From NCBI GenBank assembly GCA_016711265.1, contig JADJTI010000006.1, positions 961,455-1,025,454 of the forward strand: a DNA stretch of 64,000 nucleotides. The letters run 5' to 3'. Shown here one piece after another: positions 37,334-45,724 of the stretch. The DNA comes from Austwickia sp. GTDB taxonomy: Bacteria > Actinomycetota > Actinomycetes > Actinomycetales > Dermatophilaceae. The position numbers were made by a program, and so were the translations under genes. The notes beneath the pieces are model-generated. The model did no database searches. It had not been told where the DNA came from and saw only the letters and a program-made list of their open reading frames with translations. How positions within the stretch are numbered: position 1 is the first letter of the stretch; each line of letters begins with the position of its first letter.

Positions 37334-37400
37334 GACCTGGTGCGGGTTAGCCCGACCGTGCTCAGGCTGCAGCCTGCACCAGGTTGGTCTAACCTGCCCC
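37334..37400. repeat. Palindromic dispersed repeat, copy 2
   Basis: This copy is the same 67-base element as at 33944, in the same orientation, with five substitutions. The GGCTGCAGCC core and the GACCTGGTGC arm are unchanged; the outer arms keep pairing apart from wobble or mismatched positions. It sits directly after the ABC permease stop, so the two copies bracket the PadR-ABC operon. Confidence 0.8.
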
Positions 37401-37464
37401 AGGTCAACGCTGCGCGAGCGGGTGCCGTGATGGGGAGACCTAGCGGCCGCGCGATACTGGCGAG

Positions 37465-37962
37465 GTGATCGAGGTGAGCGCGGCGCGGACCGCCGACGTG
37501 CGGGAGATCCGGCAGCTCGTCGAACCCGAGGTCGCCAAACGCACCATCATCAGCAAGGACGCTGTGGCGTACTACGAGGCGTTGCAGGAGTTCCGGGTGG
37601 CCCGCGACGAGACCGGCCGCCTGGTCGGGTGCGGCGCGCTGCACGTGCTGTGGGAGGACCTGGCCGAGGTGCGCACGCTGGCGGTCGATGCCGCGGCGAT
37701 GGGGCGTGGCATCGGCGGGGCCATTCTCGAGCGACTGCTGGAGGACGCCCGTGAGCTCGGTATCGAGCGGGTCTTCTGCCTGACCTTCGAAACCTCGTTC
37801 TTCGCCGGGCACGGGTTCGAGGTGATCGAGGGCACCCCCGTGGAACCCGAGGTGTACGCCGAGCTGTTGCGTTCCTACGACATCGGTGTGGCGGAGTTCC
37901 TCGACCTCGAACGGGTCAAGCCGAACACCCTCGGCAACACCCGCATGTTGCGCCGGCTGTAG
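37465..37962 (+). CDS. argA: Amino-acid N-acetyltransferase (GNAT, ArgA of the mycobacterial type)
   Basis: The 165-residue GNAT protein closely resembles the short N-acetylglutamate synthase of mycobacteria (Rv2747 type). Features are IRQLVEPEVAKRTIISKD, the core VGCGALHVLWEDLAEVRTLAVD, the acetyl-CoA loop GRGIGGAIL and the C-terminal SYDIGVAEFLDLERVKPNTLGNTRML. It would make N-acetyl-glutamate for arginine biosynthesis. It has a GTG start and is monocistronic, with no other arg gene nearby. Confidence 0.88.
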   Translation: MIEVSAARTADVREIRQLVEPEVAKRTIISKDAVAYYEALQEFRVARDETGRLVGCGALHVLWEDLAEVRTLAVDAAAMGRGIGGAILERLLEDARELGIERVFCLTFETSFFAGHGFEVIEGTPVEPEVYAELLRSYDIGVAEFLDLERVKPNTLGNTRMLRRL

Positions 37963-38065
37963 CTCGTCGGTGCCGGTCGCGGTCCGCCCACCCGTCGGGA
38001 GGCCGGCCCGTCGGGAGCTGCTACGATTGCTACGTCCCCCTCAACGCCAGAATGGGAGGCACGGC

Positions 38066-38326
38066 GTGGAGACCATCCCGCACCGCGAGCTGCGCAACAA
38101 CAGCAGTGCGATTCTCGCGCGGGTCGCCAATGGCGAGTCGATCGCGGTCACCAATCACGGCGAGATCGCAGCGATCCTCATGCCGCCCGGCACACCAATA
38201 ATCGAGCGGCTCGAACGCGCGGGATCGGTGCGTTCCGCCCGGGCCGAACGCACGGACTTCACCCAGCTGCGCCGGGCGATGGCCGATTCCGCGCAGATCC
38301 TCGCCGATCTGCGCGGTGATCGATGA
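38066..38326 (+). CDS. Phd/YefM-family antitoxin
   Basis: The 86-residue protein opens METIPHRELRNNSSAILARVANGESIAVTNHGEIAAIL, the prevent-host-death DNA-binding and dimerisation fold, followed by a C-terminal toxin-binding tail. It has a GTG start with GGGAGG at 7-12 bases upstream, and its stop overlaps the vapC start by 4 bases. It should neutralise the PIN toxin and repress the shared promoter. Confidence 0.88.
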   Translation: METIPHRELRNNSSAILARVANGESIAVTNHGEIAAILMPPGTPIIERLERAGSVRSARAERTDFTQLRRAMADSAQILADLRGDR

Positions 38327-38715
38327 TCCGCTATCTCGACACCTCCGCGGCGCTCAAGCTACTGGTCCAGGAGGCCGAGACGGACGCCCTTGCGATTCAA
38401 CTCACCGCGTGGGCGTCACGGGGGGATCGGCTCGTGGCCTCCATGCTCCTGCTCACCGAACTGCACTGCGCCGCGCGGCGACGCCGCGAGCTGGATCCGC
38501 ACGCCGTGCAGGCCGTGCTTGATGCGGTGCTGCTCGTCGACATCGCTCGTGACGATCTGCTGCGCGCGGCGTCGTCGGCATGGGGCCTGCGCAGCGCCGA
38601 CGCCATTCACCTGGCTACGGCCCTGCGGTTGGACGCCGATGAGCTGATCGCCTACGACCGCGAGCTCCTGGCCGCAGCGCAGGACGCCGGCCTCCGGACG
38701 ACGACGCCCGGCTGA
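38323..38715 (+). CDS. vapC: VapC-type PIN-domain ribonuclease toxin
   Basis: The 130-residue PIN-domain protein has the expected acidic metal-binding residues: Asp6 (RYLDTSAALK), Glu46 (LTELHCA), Asp93 (SADAIHLA) and Asp112 (AYDREL). VapC toxins cleave tRNA or rRNA to arrest growth. It is coupled to the upstream Phd-type antitoxin by an ATGA overlap and followed by a strong bidirectional hairpin. Confidence 0.9.
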   Translation: MIRYLDTSAALKLLVQEAETDALAIQLTAWASRGDRLVASMLLLTELHCAARRRRELDPHAVQAVLDAVLLVDIARDDLLRAASSAWGLRSADAIHLATALRLDADELIAYDRELLAAAQDAGLRTTTPG

Positions 38716-38739
38716 GCGCGGCCACGACCCAGGACACGC

Positions 38740-38776
38740 GAGAGGGGTCGTGGTTGGCACAACCACGACCCCTCTC
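38740..38776. terminator. Bidirectional terminator between vapC and the xdh operon
   Basis: GAGAGGGGTCGTGGTTG and CAACCACGACCCCTCTC form a perfect 17-base-pair stem with a GCA loop. It lies between the converging vapC and dehydrogenase genes and can serve both transcripts. Confidence 0.85.
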
Positions 38777-38807
38777 CTGGGCGAGGGCAACGCCCAGCGT
38801 CCCTCGG

Positions 38808-41393
38808 CTACTCCTCCAGGAGCGGCTGGGGCACCGCGCAGGTCCCTTCGGCGACGCGGTCGGCGCCGATCAGCCGCGTCGAGCGGCAGTGGCCGGTCGG
38901 CGACTTGGTGATCCAGTTGTCGATTGGCTCCTGGTTGGTCATGCCGCGCCAGACGTCTTCGGCCCGGATCGGCATGTTCAGCAACTGCGCGCCAACCGCC
39001 TGGCCGATCGCGTTCCCGATCGCCGGAGCCACCGAGATCATCGGGTGCTCCCCGACGCCGCGGGCGCCGTACGGGCCGTCCAGTTGCGGAGTCTCGATGA
39101 CCGCGGCCTCGACCACCAGCGGCAGGTCCTTGGCCGTCGGGATCTTGTTGTCGGTGAACGAGGGGTTCAGCAGGCGCCCCGAGGCATCGAAGATGTACCC
39201 CTCACACAGCGCCGTACCGAGTCCTTGCATCATGCCACCGATGCATTGACCACGGACCATGCCAGCGTTCAAGGTTCGACCGACGTCGTACACCGAGCTG
39301 ATCTTGAGCACGTCGAACTCGCCGGAGTCAGGGTCGACGCCGACGACGACGCCGTGCGCGCCGTACGTCCAGTCCAGCGCGGGGTTGCCCTGACCGGTCT
39401 CCTTATCGATGTTGCTCAGGCCCTGGGCGACGTACCGGCCGACACCCACCAGCGGCCCACCGATCGCGTTCCCGTTGGGGTAGGCATACCCGATCGACAA
39501 CTCGGCGAAGGTCACCGCGTGCGACGGGTGGTGCTTGACGAAGATCCGGCCGTCCGCGTGGTCCAGGTCGTAGGTGCTGGCGCGCAACACCTGCGCCGCG
39601 TCCTGGTAGGCCTTGGCGAGCAGGTCGTCGCAGGCCAGGATGACCGCGTTGCCGGACAGGATGGTGCCCTTGGAGGCCACCGTCTGCCAGTCGTACGGGT
39701 CGTGGTCGGTGTCCTTCTCGACCGCCACCTTGACGTGCTCGAACGGGATCCGCAGCTTTTCGGCCACGATCTGACCCATCACAGTGGCCGAGCCCTGCCC
39801 GATCTCGGTGAGCGAGAAGTTCAGGACGACGGTGCCGTCGGAGTTCATCCGAATGATCGCTGCCGTGCCGGTGAACGACGGCATCGCGGGGGCCTTGTGC
39901 AGCGTCGCCACGCCCTTGCCGACCCGCCGTCCGGTGCTCTCCTGGTAGGCGCGCTCCTCCTCGGTCAGGTCGCCGTACCCGACCATTTCCGCGGCTGCCT
40001 CCAGGCAGCGCAGCGGGTTCCCGGTGTGCTCGGTGATCACCTCGCCGGTCAGTGTGGTGTCCCCGGGGCGCAGGATGTTGCGGCGCCGGAACTCCAGCGG
40101 GTCCATGTCGATGGCTTCGGCGACCAACTCCATGTGCCGCTCCAGGCCCCAGAAGAACTCCACGTGACCGAAGCCGCGGTACGCCGTCCCATACGGCTTG
40201 TTGGTGTAGATGGTGTAGGCGTCCAACCAGGCGTTCGGCAGGTTGTAGGGACCACCGCCGGAGTACGACGACGCGCGCGTCACGTTGACTGCGTAGTCGG
40301 CGTAGGCGCCGGCATCCCAGTACATCGTCATCTGTTGGGCCAGGATCTTGCCCTCGGCGTTGACGCCGGTCTTGATCCGGTAGGTGAGCGCCGACCGGCA
40401 GGGGAGCAGGCTGAACTCCTCCTCCCGGGTCGCCTGGAACTTCACCGGTCGGCCGCCGGCCTTCTTCGACAGGCAGGCCAGCAGCGGCTCCAGGTGGATA
40501 CCCGCCTTGCCGCCGAAACCGCCGCCGACGTGCGGGATGATGACCCGCACCTTGCTCAGCGGCAGCCCGAAGGCGATGCAGAACAGGTTGCGCACCGTGA
40601 ACGGGGACTGCGCGCTGGACCAGATCGTGACGTCGTCGCCGGGCTTCCACTCCACGATGGCCACGTGCGTCTCCATCGGCACGTGTTGTACCGAGGGGTT
40701 GGTGTATTCGCGCTCGATGATGAACTCGGCTTCCTCGAAGCCCTTGTCCACGTCACCCTTGCGCATCCGGGTCAGGTTGGGGATGTTCGTGCCCGGCTGC
40801 GGGCTGAACGCCGCCTCGACATAGGAGTACTCGCCCAGGTCCGGGTGGACCAGGGGGGCCCCGTCGGCGAGCGCGTCGACCTGGCTGAGGATCGGGGTCT
40901 GGACGTCGTACTCCACCTCGATGAGCTCGACCGCCATCGTCGCGATCTCGAGGGTGTCCGCGGCCACCGCAGCGACCGCTTCGCCGTAATGCCGGACCTC
41001 CTTCTTGGCCAGGATGTCCTTGTCGACGACGTACAGGCCCAGCTTGTAGTCGAGTTCCTCGCCGATCAGTACGGCGCGCACCCCAGAAAGTGCCTCGGCC
41101 TTGCTGGTGTCGATCGAGACGATCCTGGCGCGGGCGTGCGGGCTCTCCTTGACCTTGGCGTAGAGCATGCCCGGCACGATCATGTCGCTGGCGTACACGG
41201 CCCGGCCGGTGACCTTCTCGAACGCCTCGACCCGCGGTACGTCGGCGCCGATGTAACTGCGTGGAGCTGGGGCGCTCTGGGGGCTCGCTGTCTCGGCGAC
41301 GGCCTGCGCGCCCTCGGTGAGCACCTCCAGGATCTCGGCCTTCTCCGAGGGGGTGCCAGGTTCGTTGGACAACTGGGGCGACTGCTCAGACAT
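38808..41393 (-). CDS. xdhA: Xanthine dehydrogenase-family molybdopterin subunit
   Basis: This 861-residue molybdopterin-binding large subunit of a three-gene molybdenum hydroxylase has GGGFGGKAGIHLEP, AYRGFGHVEFFWGLERHMELVAEA and catalytic GVGE with Glu782 (GPYGARGVGEHPM). The family hydroxylates purines, pyrimidines and other N-heterocycles at carbon. With a barbiturase-family gene and a UraA-type permease in the same run, uracil or thymine is a likelier substrate than xanthine, but the sequence cannot decide. The start overlaps the FeS subunit by 8 bases. Confidence 0.9.
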   Translation of the reverse strand: MSEQSPQLSNEPGTPSEKAEILEVLTEGAQAVAETASPQSAPAPRSYIGADVPRVEAFEKVTGRAVYASDMIVPGMLYAKVKESPHARARIVSIDTSKAEALSGVRAVLIGEELDYKLGLYVVDKDILAKKEVRHYGEAVAAVAADTLEIATMAVELIEVEYDVQTPILSQVDALADGAPLVHPDLGEYSYVEAAFSPQPGTNIPNLTRMRKGDVDKGFEEAEFIIEREYTNPSVQHVPMETHVAIVEWKPGDDVTIWSSAQSPFTVRNLFCIAFGLPLSKVRVIIPHVGGGFGGKAGIHLEPLLACLSKKAGGRPVKFQATREEEFSLLPCRSALTYRIKTGVNAEGKILAQQMTMYWDAGAYADYAVNVTRASSYSGGGPYNLPNAWLDAYTIYTNKPYGTAYRGFGHVEFFWGLERHMELVAEAIDMDPLEFRRRNILRPGDTTLTGEVITEHTGNPLRCLEAAAEMVGYGDLTEEERAYQESTGRRVGKGVATLHKAPAMPSFTGTAAIIRMNSDGTVVLNFSLTEIGQGSATVMGQIVAEKLRIPFEHVKVAVEKDTDHDPYDWQTVASKGTILSGNAVILACDDLLAKAYQDAAQVLRASTYDLDHADGRIFVKHHPSHAVTFAELSIGYAYPNGNAIGGPLVGVGRYVAQGLSNIDKETGQGNPALDWTYGAHGVVVGVDPDSGEFDVLKISSVYDVGRTLNAGMVRGQCIGGMMQGLGTALCEGYIFDASGRLLNPSFTDNKIPTAKDLPLVVEAAVIETPQLDGPYGARGVGEHPMISVAPAIGNAIGQAVGAQLLNMPIRAEDVWRGMTNQEPIDNWITKSPTGHCRSTRLIGADRVAEGTCAVPQPLLEE

Positions 41394-41877
41394 GACGCAA
41401 CTCCCCCCGGGTCTCGTCGTTCAGCTGTCCGGTGACGTCGAGCACGGCCTCGATGATCTGGACGTATCCGGTGCACCGGCAGAAGTTGCCCTCGATGCGT
41501 TCCTTGATCTCCGCCACGCTCGGGGTCGGGTTGACCCGGATCAGGTCGCGAATCGACATCACCATGCCGGGGGTGCAAAAACCGCACTGGATCGACTGAT
41601 GCTTGACGAACGCGGCCTGAAGGTCGGACAGGACGCCGTCGGTGGCCTCGCCCTCGATGGTCTCGATCCGGGATCCGTCGATCTCGGCGGCCAGCACCAT
41701 GCAGGCGTTCACGGCGGCGCCGTTGAAGATCACCGTGCAGGCCCCGCACTCACCGGCGGCACAGCCTTCCTTGGTGCCGGTCAGGCCGGCGTCACCGCGC
41801 AAGAACTCCAGCAGCGTGTGGTATTCGCGGGTGTCCCGCTCATACAGCTCGCCGTTGATCGTCACCTTGACGTGCAT
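41386..41877 (-). CDS. xdhC: Xanthine dehydrogenase-family 2Fe-2S subunit
   Basis: The 163-residue electron-transfer subunit carries two [2Fe-2S] clusters: a ferredoxin-like one (GCAAGECGACTVIFNG plus a later Cys in VNAC) and an alpha-helical one (CGFCTPGM ... CRCTGY). It passes electrons from the molybdenum centre to the FAD subunit. The ATG at 41877 overlaps the FAD-subunit stop by one base. The FAD-FeS-Mo gene order is that of many CoxMSL-like enzymes. Gene naming for this subunit varies. Confidence 0.92.
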   Translation of the reverse strand: MHVKVTINGELYERDTREYHTLLEFLRGDAGLTGTKEGCAAGECGACTVIFNGAAVNACMVLAAEIDGSRIETIEGEATDGVLSDLQAAFVKHQSIQCGFCTPGMVMSIRDLIRVNPTPSVAEIKERIEGNFCRCTGYVQIIEAVLDVTGQLNDETRGELRHV

Positions 41878-42701
41878 CACGCCACCTCCTGCAGCAATCG
41901 AGCCGTGAAAACGGAGACCATGTGGGCCCGGTAGTCGGCGGTGCACCGCACGTCGTCGATGGGGCTGATCGCCGCCGCCACGGTGGCCACGACCTCGTCC
42001 ACCGCGCTGTCCTCCGACAGGCCGTCGATGACGAGCGGCTTCGGCGCGGCCGAGCTGATGCCCAGGCGAAGATCGCCGTCCTTCTTCCAGACCGCCACCC
42101 CGACGATGCCCAGGTCGTGGCCCTTGATGCGCTTGTGTTTGCGGTACCCGCCCCGGGCGTCCGCGGTCTGCGCCGGCACCTGCACGTGGGCGAGCACCTC
42201 GTCCCGCTCCAGGACGGTCCGCTTGACGCCGGTGAAGAACTCCGACAACGGCACGATCCGCTCGCCGCGGGCCGAGCGGATGACCGCGCTGGCCTGGCTG
42301 CAGAGCAGGCCGGGTGCCATGTCCGCGCAGGGTGAGGCGTTCACGATGTTGCCGATCACGGTGGCGCGATTGCGGATCTGGTGCGAGGCCAGGTCGTGCC
42401 CGCACGAGGCCAGCAGCGGATAGTGTTCCGCCACCGCGGGGTCGGCGATGAGCTGATTGATGGTGACGCCCGGGCCGATTCGCAGGCCGGTGCCCGGGTC
42501 CCAGCTGATCTCGCCGAAACCCTCGACCCGTTTGAGATCGACGACCAGGTTCGGTCGGGTCAGTCCGTTCCGCATCTCGACGAACAGGTCGGTCCCGCCG
42601 GCCAGGAGTCGGACCGACTCTTCGCTGGCCAGGATGTCGACCAATTCGTCCTGCGAGCGCGGAGCTCGGTACGCGAAGCTCTGCGCGATGATCGCTGCCA
42701 C
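41877..42701 (-). CDS. xdhB: Xanthine dehydrogenase-family FAD subunit
   Basis: The 274-residue FAD-binding subunit has LLAGGTDLFVEMRNG and TVIGNIVNASPCADMAPGL, the two flavin-binding loops of the CoxM/XdhB family, and a C-terminal CO-dehydrogenase flavoprotein domain. The GTG at 42701 is chosen because GGAGGAG lies just upstream. It is the first gene of the dehydrogenase trio, 134 bases downstream of the permease. Confidence 0.9.
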   Translation of the reverse strand: MAAIIAQSFAYRAPRSQDELVDILASEESVRLLAGGTDLFVEMRNGLTRPNLVVDLKRVEGFGEISWDPGTGLRIGPGVTINQLIADPAVAEHYPLLASCGHDLASHQIRNRATVIGNIVNASPCADMAPGLLCSQASAVIRSARGERIVPLSEFFTGVKRTVLERDEVLAHVQVPAQTADARGGYRKHKRIKGHDLGIVGVAVWKKDGDLRLGISSAAPKPLVIDGLSEDSAVDEVVATVAAAISPIDDVRCTADYRAHMVSVFTARLLQEVA

Positions 42702-42753
42702 TTCTCCTCCTTGTTCGGACGCTCCCCGTGACGTTCCCTCGGGTGGGCGCCCC

Positions 42754-42782
42754 GTGCCGTGCCCGGGGGCCGAGCACGGCAC
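42754..42782. terminator. Hairpin between permease and dehydrogenase genes
   Basis: GTGCCGTGC (42754-42762) and GCACGGCAC (42774-42782) are perfect inverted 9-mers with an 11-base GC-rich loop. It lies downstream of the permease and upstream of the FAD subunit, so it may attenuate read-through between them. Confidence 0.5.
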
Positions 42783-42835
42783 AGCGGGCGTGGGCGCCGG
42801 GTCGTTCTTGATGCGGTGCTCTCAGGAGCGACCCG

Positions 42836-44188
42836 TCAGTTGATCTCAGTTTCGGCGACGGCGACCTGGTCGTCGTACGTCGACTTCGGCGGGGCCGCGA
42901 TGTAGAGCTCGCCCCGGCCCGGACCGTACTTCGCGATCTGGTTCATCACGTGGTAGGTGAGGATGCAGCCGAAGGTGCCGAGCGCGATGCCGTTGAAGGC
43001 CAGGTCGCCGCTCTTCCAGGTCATGTCGGCGGCGCCCACGATCATGCCGATGGCGGCCGGGAACAGGTTCACCGGGTTCTTGAAGTCGACGTTGTTCTCG
43101 ACCCAGATGCGGCCACCGAGGACGGCGATCAGGCCGTAGAGGACGAGGGTGACACCGCCGAGGACGCCGATCGGGATGCTGACGATCAGGGCGCCGAACT
43201 TGGGGATCATGGCCAGCAGGATGCCGGTCGCACCGGCCACCAGGTAGGCGGCGGTGGAGTACACCCGGGTGGCGGCCATGACGCCGATGTTCTCGGCGTA
43301 GGTGGTGGTACCCGAACCGCCGGCGGCACCGGCGAGCATGGTGGCGGCACCGTCACCCATGTACGCCCGGCCCAGGGAGCGGTCCAGGTTCTGCCCGGTC
43401 ATCGAGCCGACAGCCTTGATGTGGCCGGTGTTCTCGGCGATCAAGACCACCACGACGGGGACGATCAGGCCGATGGCCGTCAAGCTCCACGTGGGCGTCT
43501 GGAACTCAGGGAACCCGACCCAGGCAGCGGCGTCCCAGCTCTTGGCCAGGTCGAGCTGGCCCTGGGGGATGGCCACGAGGTAACCGACGATGACGCCGAG
43601 CAGGATCGAGATGCGACCCAGGAAGCCCGGGAGCAGGACGGTGAAGACCACCACGGCCAGCAGCGTGATGAAGGCCGTGAACGGCTGTTCCTGGAAGTTC
43701 TTCACCGCAACGGGAGCCAGGTTGAGTCCGATGAGCCCGACGACAGCGCCGGTCACGGCCGGCGGCATCACCACGTTGATCCAGTGCGCGCCGAACCGGT
43801 CGACGATGACGCCGATAAGGAAAAGCACGGCGCCGGCGGCGAGAATCCCGCACAGTGCCGCACCGATTCCACCGCCGGTCTTGGCGGCAATCACCGGCGA
43901 GATGAACGCGAAACTGCTTCCGGTGTAGCTGGGCAGGCCCAGTGGCTGCCCATACCCGCGGGTCATCAGAATGAAGATGATGGTCCCGACGCCGGAGAAG
44001 AAGATCGTCGTGGTGGGGGGGAATCCGGTCAGGATGGGTACCAGGAACGTCGCGCCGAACATGGCGATGACGTGCTGGGCACCGATGCTGACGGTACGGC
44101 CCCAGGCCAGACGTTCATGGGGGGCCACGACCTCATTGGGTCCGAGATGGCGACCGTCCCCTTTGACGGTCCACAGTTTGGTTGCCAC
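42836..44188 (-). CDS. uraA: NCS2 nucleobase permease, uracil (UraA) type
   Basis: The 450-residue, roughly 14-helix nucleobase:cation symporter has the NCS2 signature ENIGVMAATR with Glu299, and AENTGH with Glu252/His256. UraA and its pyrimidine relatives carry Glu at the first position of the signature, whereas xanthine/urate transporters have Gln. This points to uracil or a related pyrimidine such as thymine. The GTG at 44188 follows GAGGTG; a longer reading adds 45 low-complexity residues. It is co-directional with barbiturase, carbamate kinase and the dehydrogenase. Confidence 0.88.
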   Translation of the reverse strand: MATKLWTVKGDGRHLGPNEVVAPHERLAWGRTVSIGAQHVIAMFGATFLVPILTGFPPTTTIFFSGVGTIIFILMTRGYGQPLGLPSYTGSSFAFISPVIAAKTGGGIGAALCGILAAGAVLFLIGVIVDRFGAHWINVVMPPAVTGAVVGLIGLNLAPVAVKNFQEQPFTAFITLLAVVVFTVLLPGFLGRISILLGVIVGYLVAIPQGQLDLAKSWDAAAWVGFPEFQTPTWSLTAIGLIVPVVVVLIAENTGHIKAVGSMTGQNLDRSLGRAYMGDGAATMLAGAAGGSGTTTYAENIGVMAATRVYSTAAYLVAGATGILLAMIPKFGALIVSIPIGVLGGVTLVLYGLIAVLGGRIWVENNVDFKNPVNLFPAAIGMIVGAADMTWKSGDLAFNGIALGTFGCILTYHVMNQIAKYGPGRGELYIAAPPKSTYDDQVAVAETEIN

Positions 44189-44535
44189 GTTTGACACCTC
44201 ACATTTGCTGATGGTGGGAGGCCCGCCGTCGGGGTCTCGGTGCGGGTACACCCCAATGTCCTTTGTGGGGGTTTTATGCCCCGATTTCGGGAAGCCAGAT
44301 CCCTGCCATCCCGGTTCGGTCACTCTAGGTGGCCGAGAACCTCAGCCGAGGCTGGTTTGCCTCATTCTGATGGCTGGCGAATGTGAAAGTTTCAGTAGGG
44401 TCTGCCAAGGATGGGGCTCGGCATTTGTGCAACTGTGCTAACGCATGCGCCTTCTCCGGCGCGCGCCGGAGCGGCCGGAGCAGCCGGCCGGAGCAGCCGA
44501 CCGGAAACCCACTCCGGCCGGCCGCCCGGGCCCGA
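44189..44535 (-). promoter_or_regulatory. Permease promoter region and barbiturase terminator region
   Basis: This 347-base gap holds no gene. Reading towards the permease it contains a perfect 18-base palindrome CTCCGGCGCGCGCCGGAG (44454-44471), probably terminating the upstream amidohydrolase transcript, with GC-rich GCCGGAGCAGCCG direct repeats beside it. It also contains GTGCAACTGTGC (44427-44438), which recurs at 49029, and the palindrome TGAAA-G-TTTCA (44384-44394). The latter two are candidate regulator sites. Confidence 0.5.
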
Positions 44536-45669
44536 TTACGGCGCCTGGTAGCCGGTGGGTTCGCCGGCCCCGAGGTCCACGATGGCCGCGACCGGACCGC
44601 CGCCCTCGGGTCCCTGGTGGGCGGCCGACACGGACACGAACACCGCCGGGTCGCCGGTCACGGTCGCGGTGACGCCGCCGACGCAGGACTTGATCTGACG
44701 GTGCCAGTGCACGTCGGAGTCGTCCAGCATGGCGTTGCGGCGGCCCAGGACCTGGCCGTTCTGGCTCGCTTCACACTTGAGGAAGACGTTGACCAGGCGG
44801 CCCTTGATGTCGTCGCGGTGGGCCCGCTCGGGCAGGTCGAGGCCGGCGTCCTTGATGGCTGCCCAGATCCCGTCGGCGTCCAGCGCATGGTTCATCACGG
44901 AGTGACCGATGCGGTACCGGCCGCCGATGCCGCGGGCGTTGCCGACCACGACGACCTGTGCCTGGTCGAGCTCCACGCCGGAGGAGCAGGAGGCGACCGA
45001 GGAGTACTTGCTGCGGTCCTTCATGATGTCCGCGTCGGTGAGCTCGGTGACCTCACCGAGCGCCTTGGCGATGCCCAGGCCGGTGACCCCGTTGGACAGG
45101 TCCATCGACTCGTGGGTGTGCTCGGTCCAGACCTCCTTGCCGCGGGAGTGCGCGTCACGGATGGTGTGGATGGTCAGCAGCGGCGTCTTGGTCTGGACGT
45201 AGTGGACGTCCTTGGGGTCGGTGATCCCGGCGCGCTCCATGGCGACCTTCACGGCATCGGCGACCTTGTCGACCATGCTCATGTACCCGATCTCCTCGGG
45301 CAGCAGGTGCTCGCTCATCGCGAAACCGACGGTGAGCCGAGGCTCGTCGGTCTTCTCCGCCTTGGCCGGGTCGAGGGTGGCGAAGATGGTGGCGTGCGGG
45401 CTGATCACGCCGTCGGTCCCACCGGACCAGACGATCGGCACGCCCTTGACCTGCTCCTCGTCGACGCCGTGCTTGCGCAGCACGTCGCGGAACGCCCGGT
45501 CGGCAATGATCCGGGTGTAGTCGTTGACGCCGCCGTTGCCCTCGGTCTTGCCGATGACGGCGATGACACGGTCGGCCTCCATGACGCCGCTGGTGATCAG
45601 GTCATCCAGACCCGAGGCATCGGAAACGTGGTTCAGCGGAACTTTGCGGACCTCGATCGGATCGGCCAT
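44536..45669 (-). CDS. Ring-opening amidohydrolase (barbiturase / cyanuric acid hydrolase family)
   Basis: This 377-residue member of the small barbiturase/AtzD family hydrolyses cyclic amides. The three repeated units are visible through their Ser-centred motifs: WSGGTDGVISPH, SCSSGVELDQAQVVVVGN and VSAAHQGPEGGGPVAAI. Barbiturase opens barbiturate to 3-oxo-3-ureidopropanoate; cyanurate hydrolase opens cyanurate. The neighbouring pyrimidine-type permease and molybdenum hydroxylase favour barbiturase. GGAAAGG precedes the ATG. It lies 55 bases after carbamate kinase in the same direction. Confidence 0.88.
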   Translation of the reverse strand: MADPIEVRKVPLNHVSDASGLDDLITSGVMEADRVIAVIGKTEGNGGVNDYTRIIADRAFRDVLRKHGVDEEQVKGVPIVWSGGTDGVISPHATIFATLDPAKAEKTDEPRLTVGFAMSEHLLPEEIGYMSMVDKVADAVKVAMERAGITDPKDVHYVQTKTPLLTIHTIRDAHSRGKEVWTEHTHESMDLSNGVTGLGIAKALGEVTELTDADIMKDRSKYSSVASCSSGVELDQAQVVVVGNARGIGGRYRIGHSVMNHALDADGIWAAIKDAGLDLPERAHRDDIKGRLVNVFLKCEASQNGQVLGRRNAMLDDSDVHWHRQIKSCVGGVTATVTGDPAVFVSVSAAHQGPEGGGPVAAIVDLGAGEPTGYQAP

Positions 45670-45724
45670 GGGTGGGGTGTCCTTTCCTCGTGTGCGTGGG
45701 AGTTCAGTGGTAGTCAGTGGGGGC

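Noticed and set aside
38754..41435. Open frame of nearly 900 codons on the plus strand opposite the molybdopterin subunit
   Set aside because: The composition (His/Asp/Val/Gly-rich, no motifs) is that of an antisense shadow; the minus-strand xanthine dehydrogenase subunit is unmistakable.
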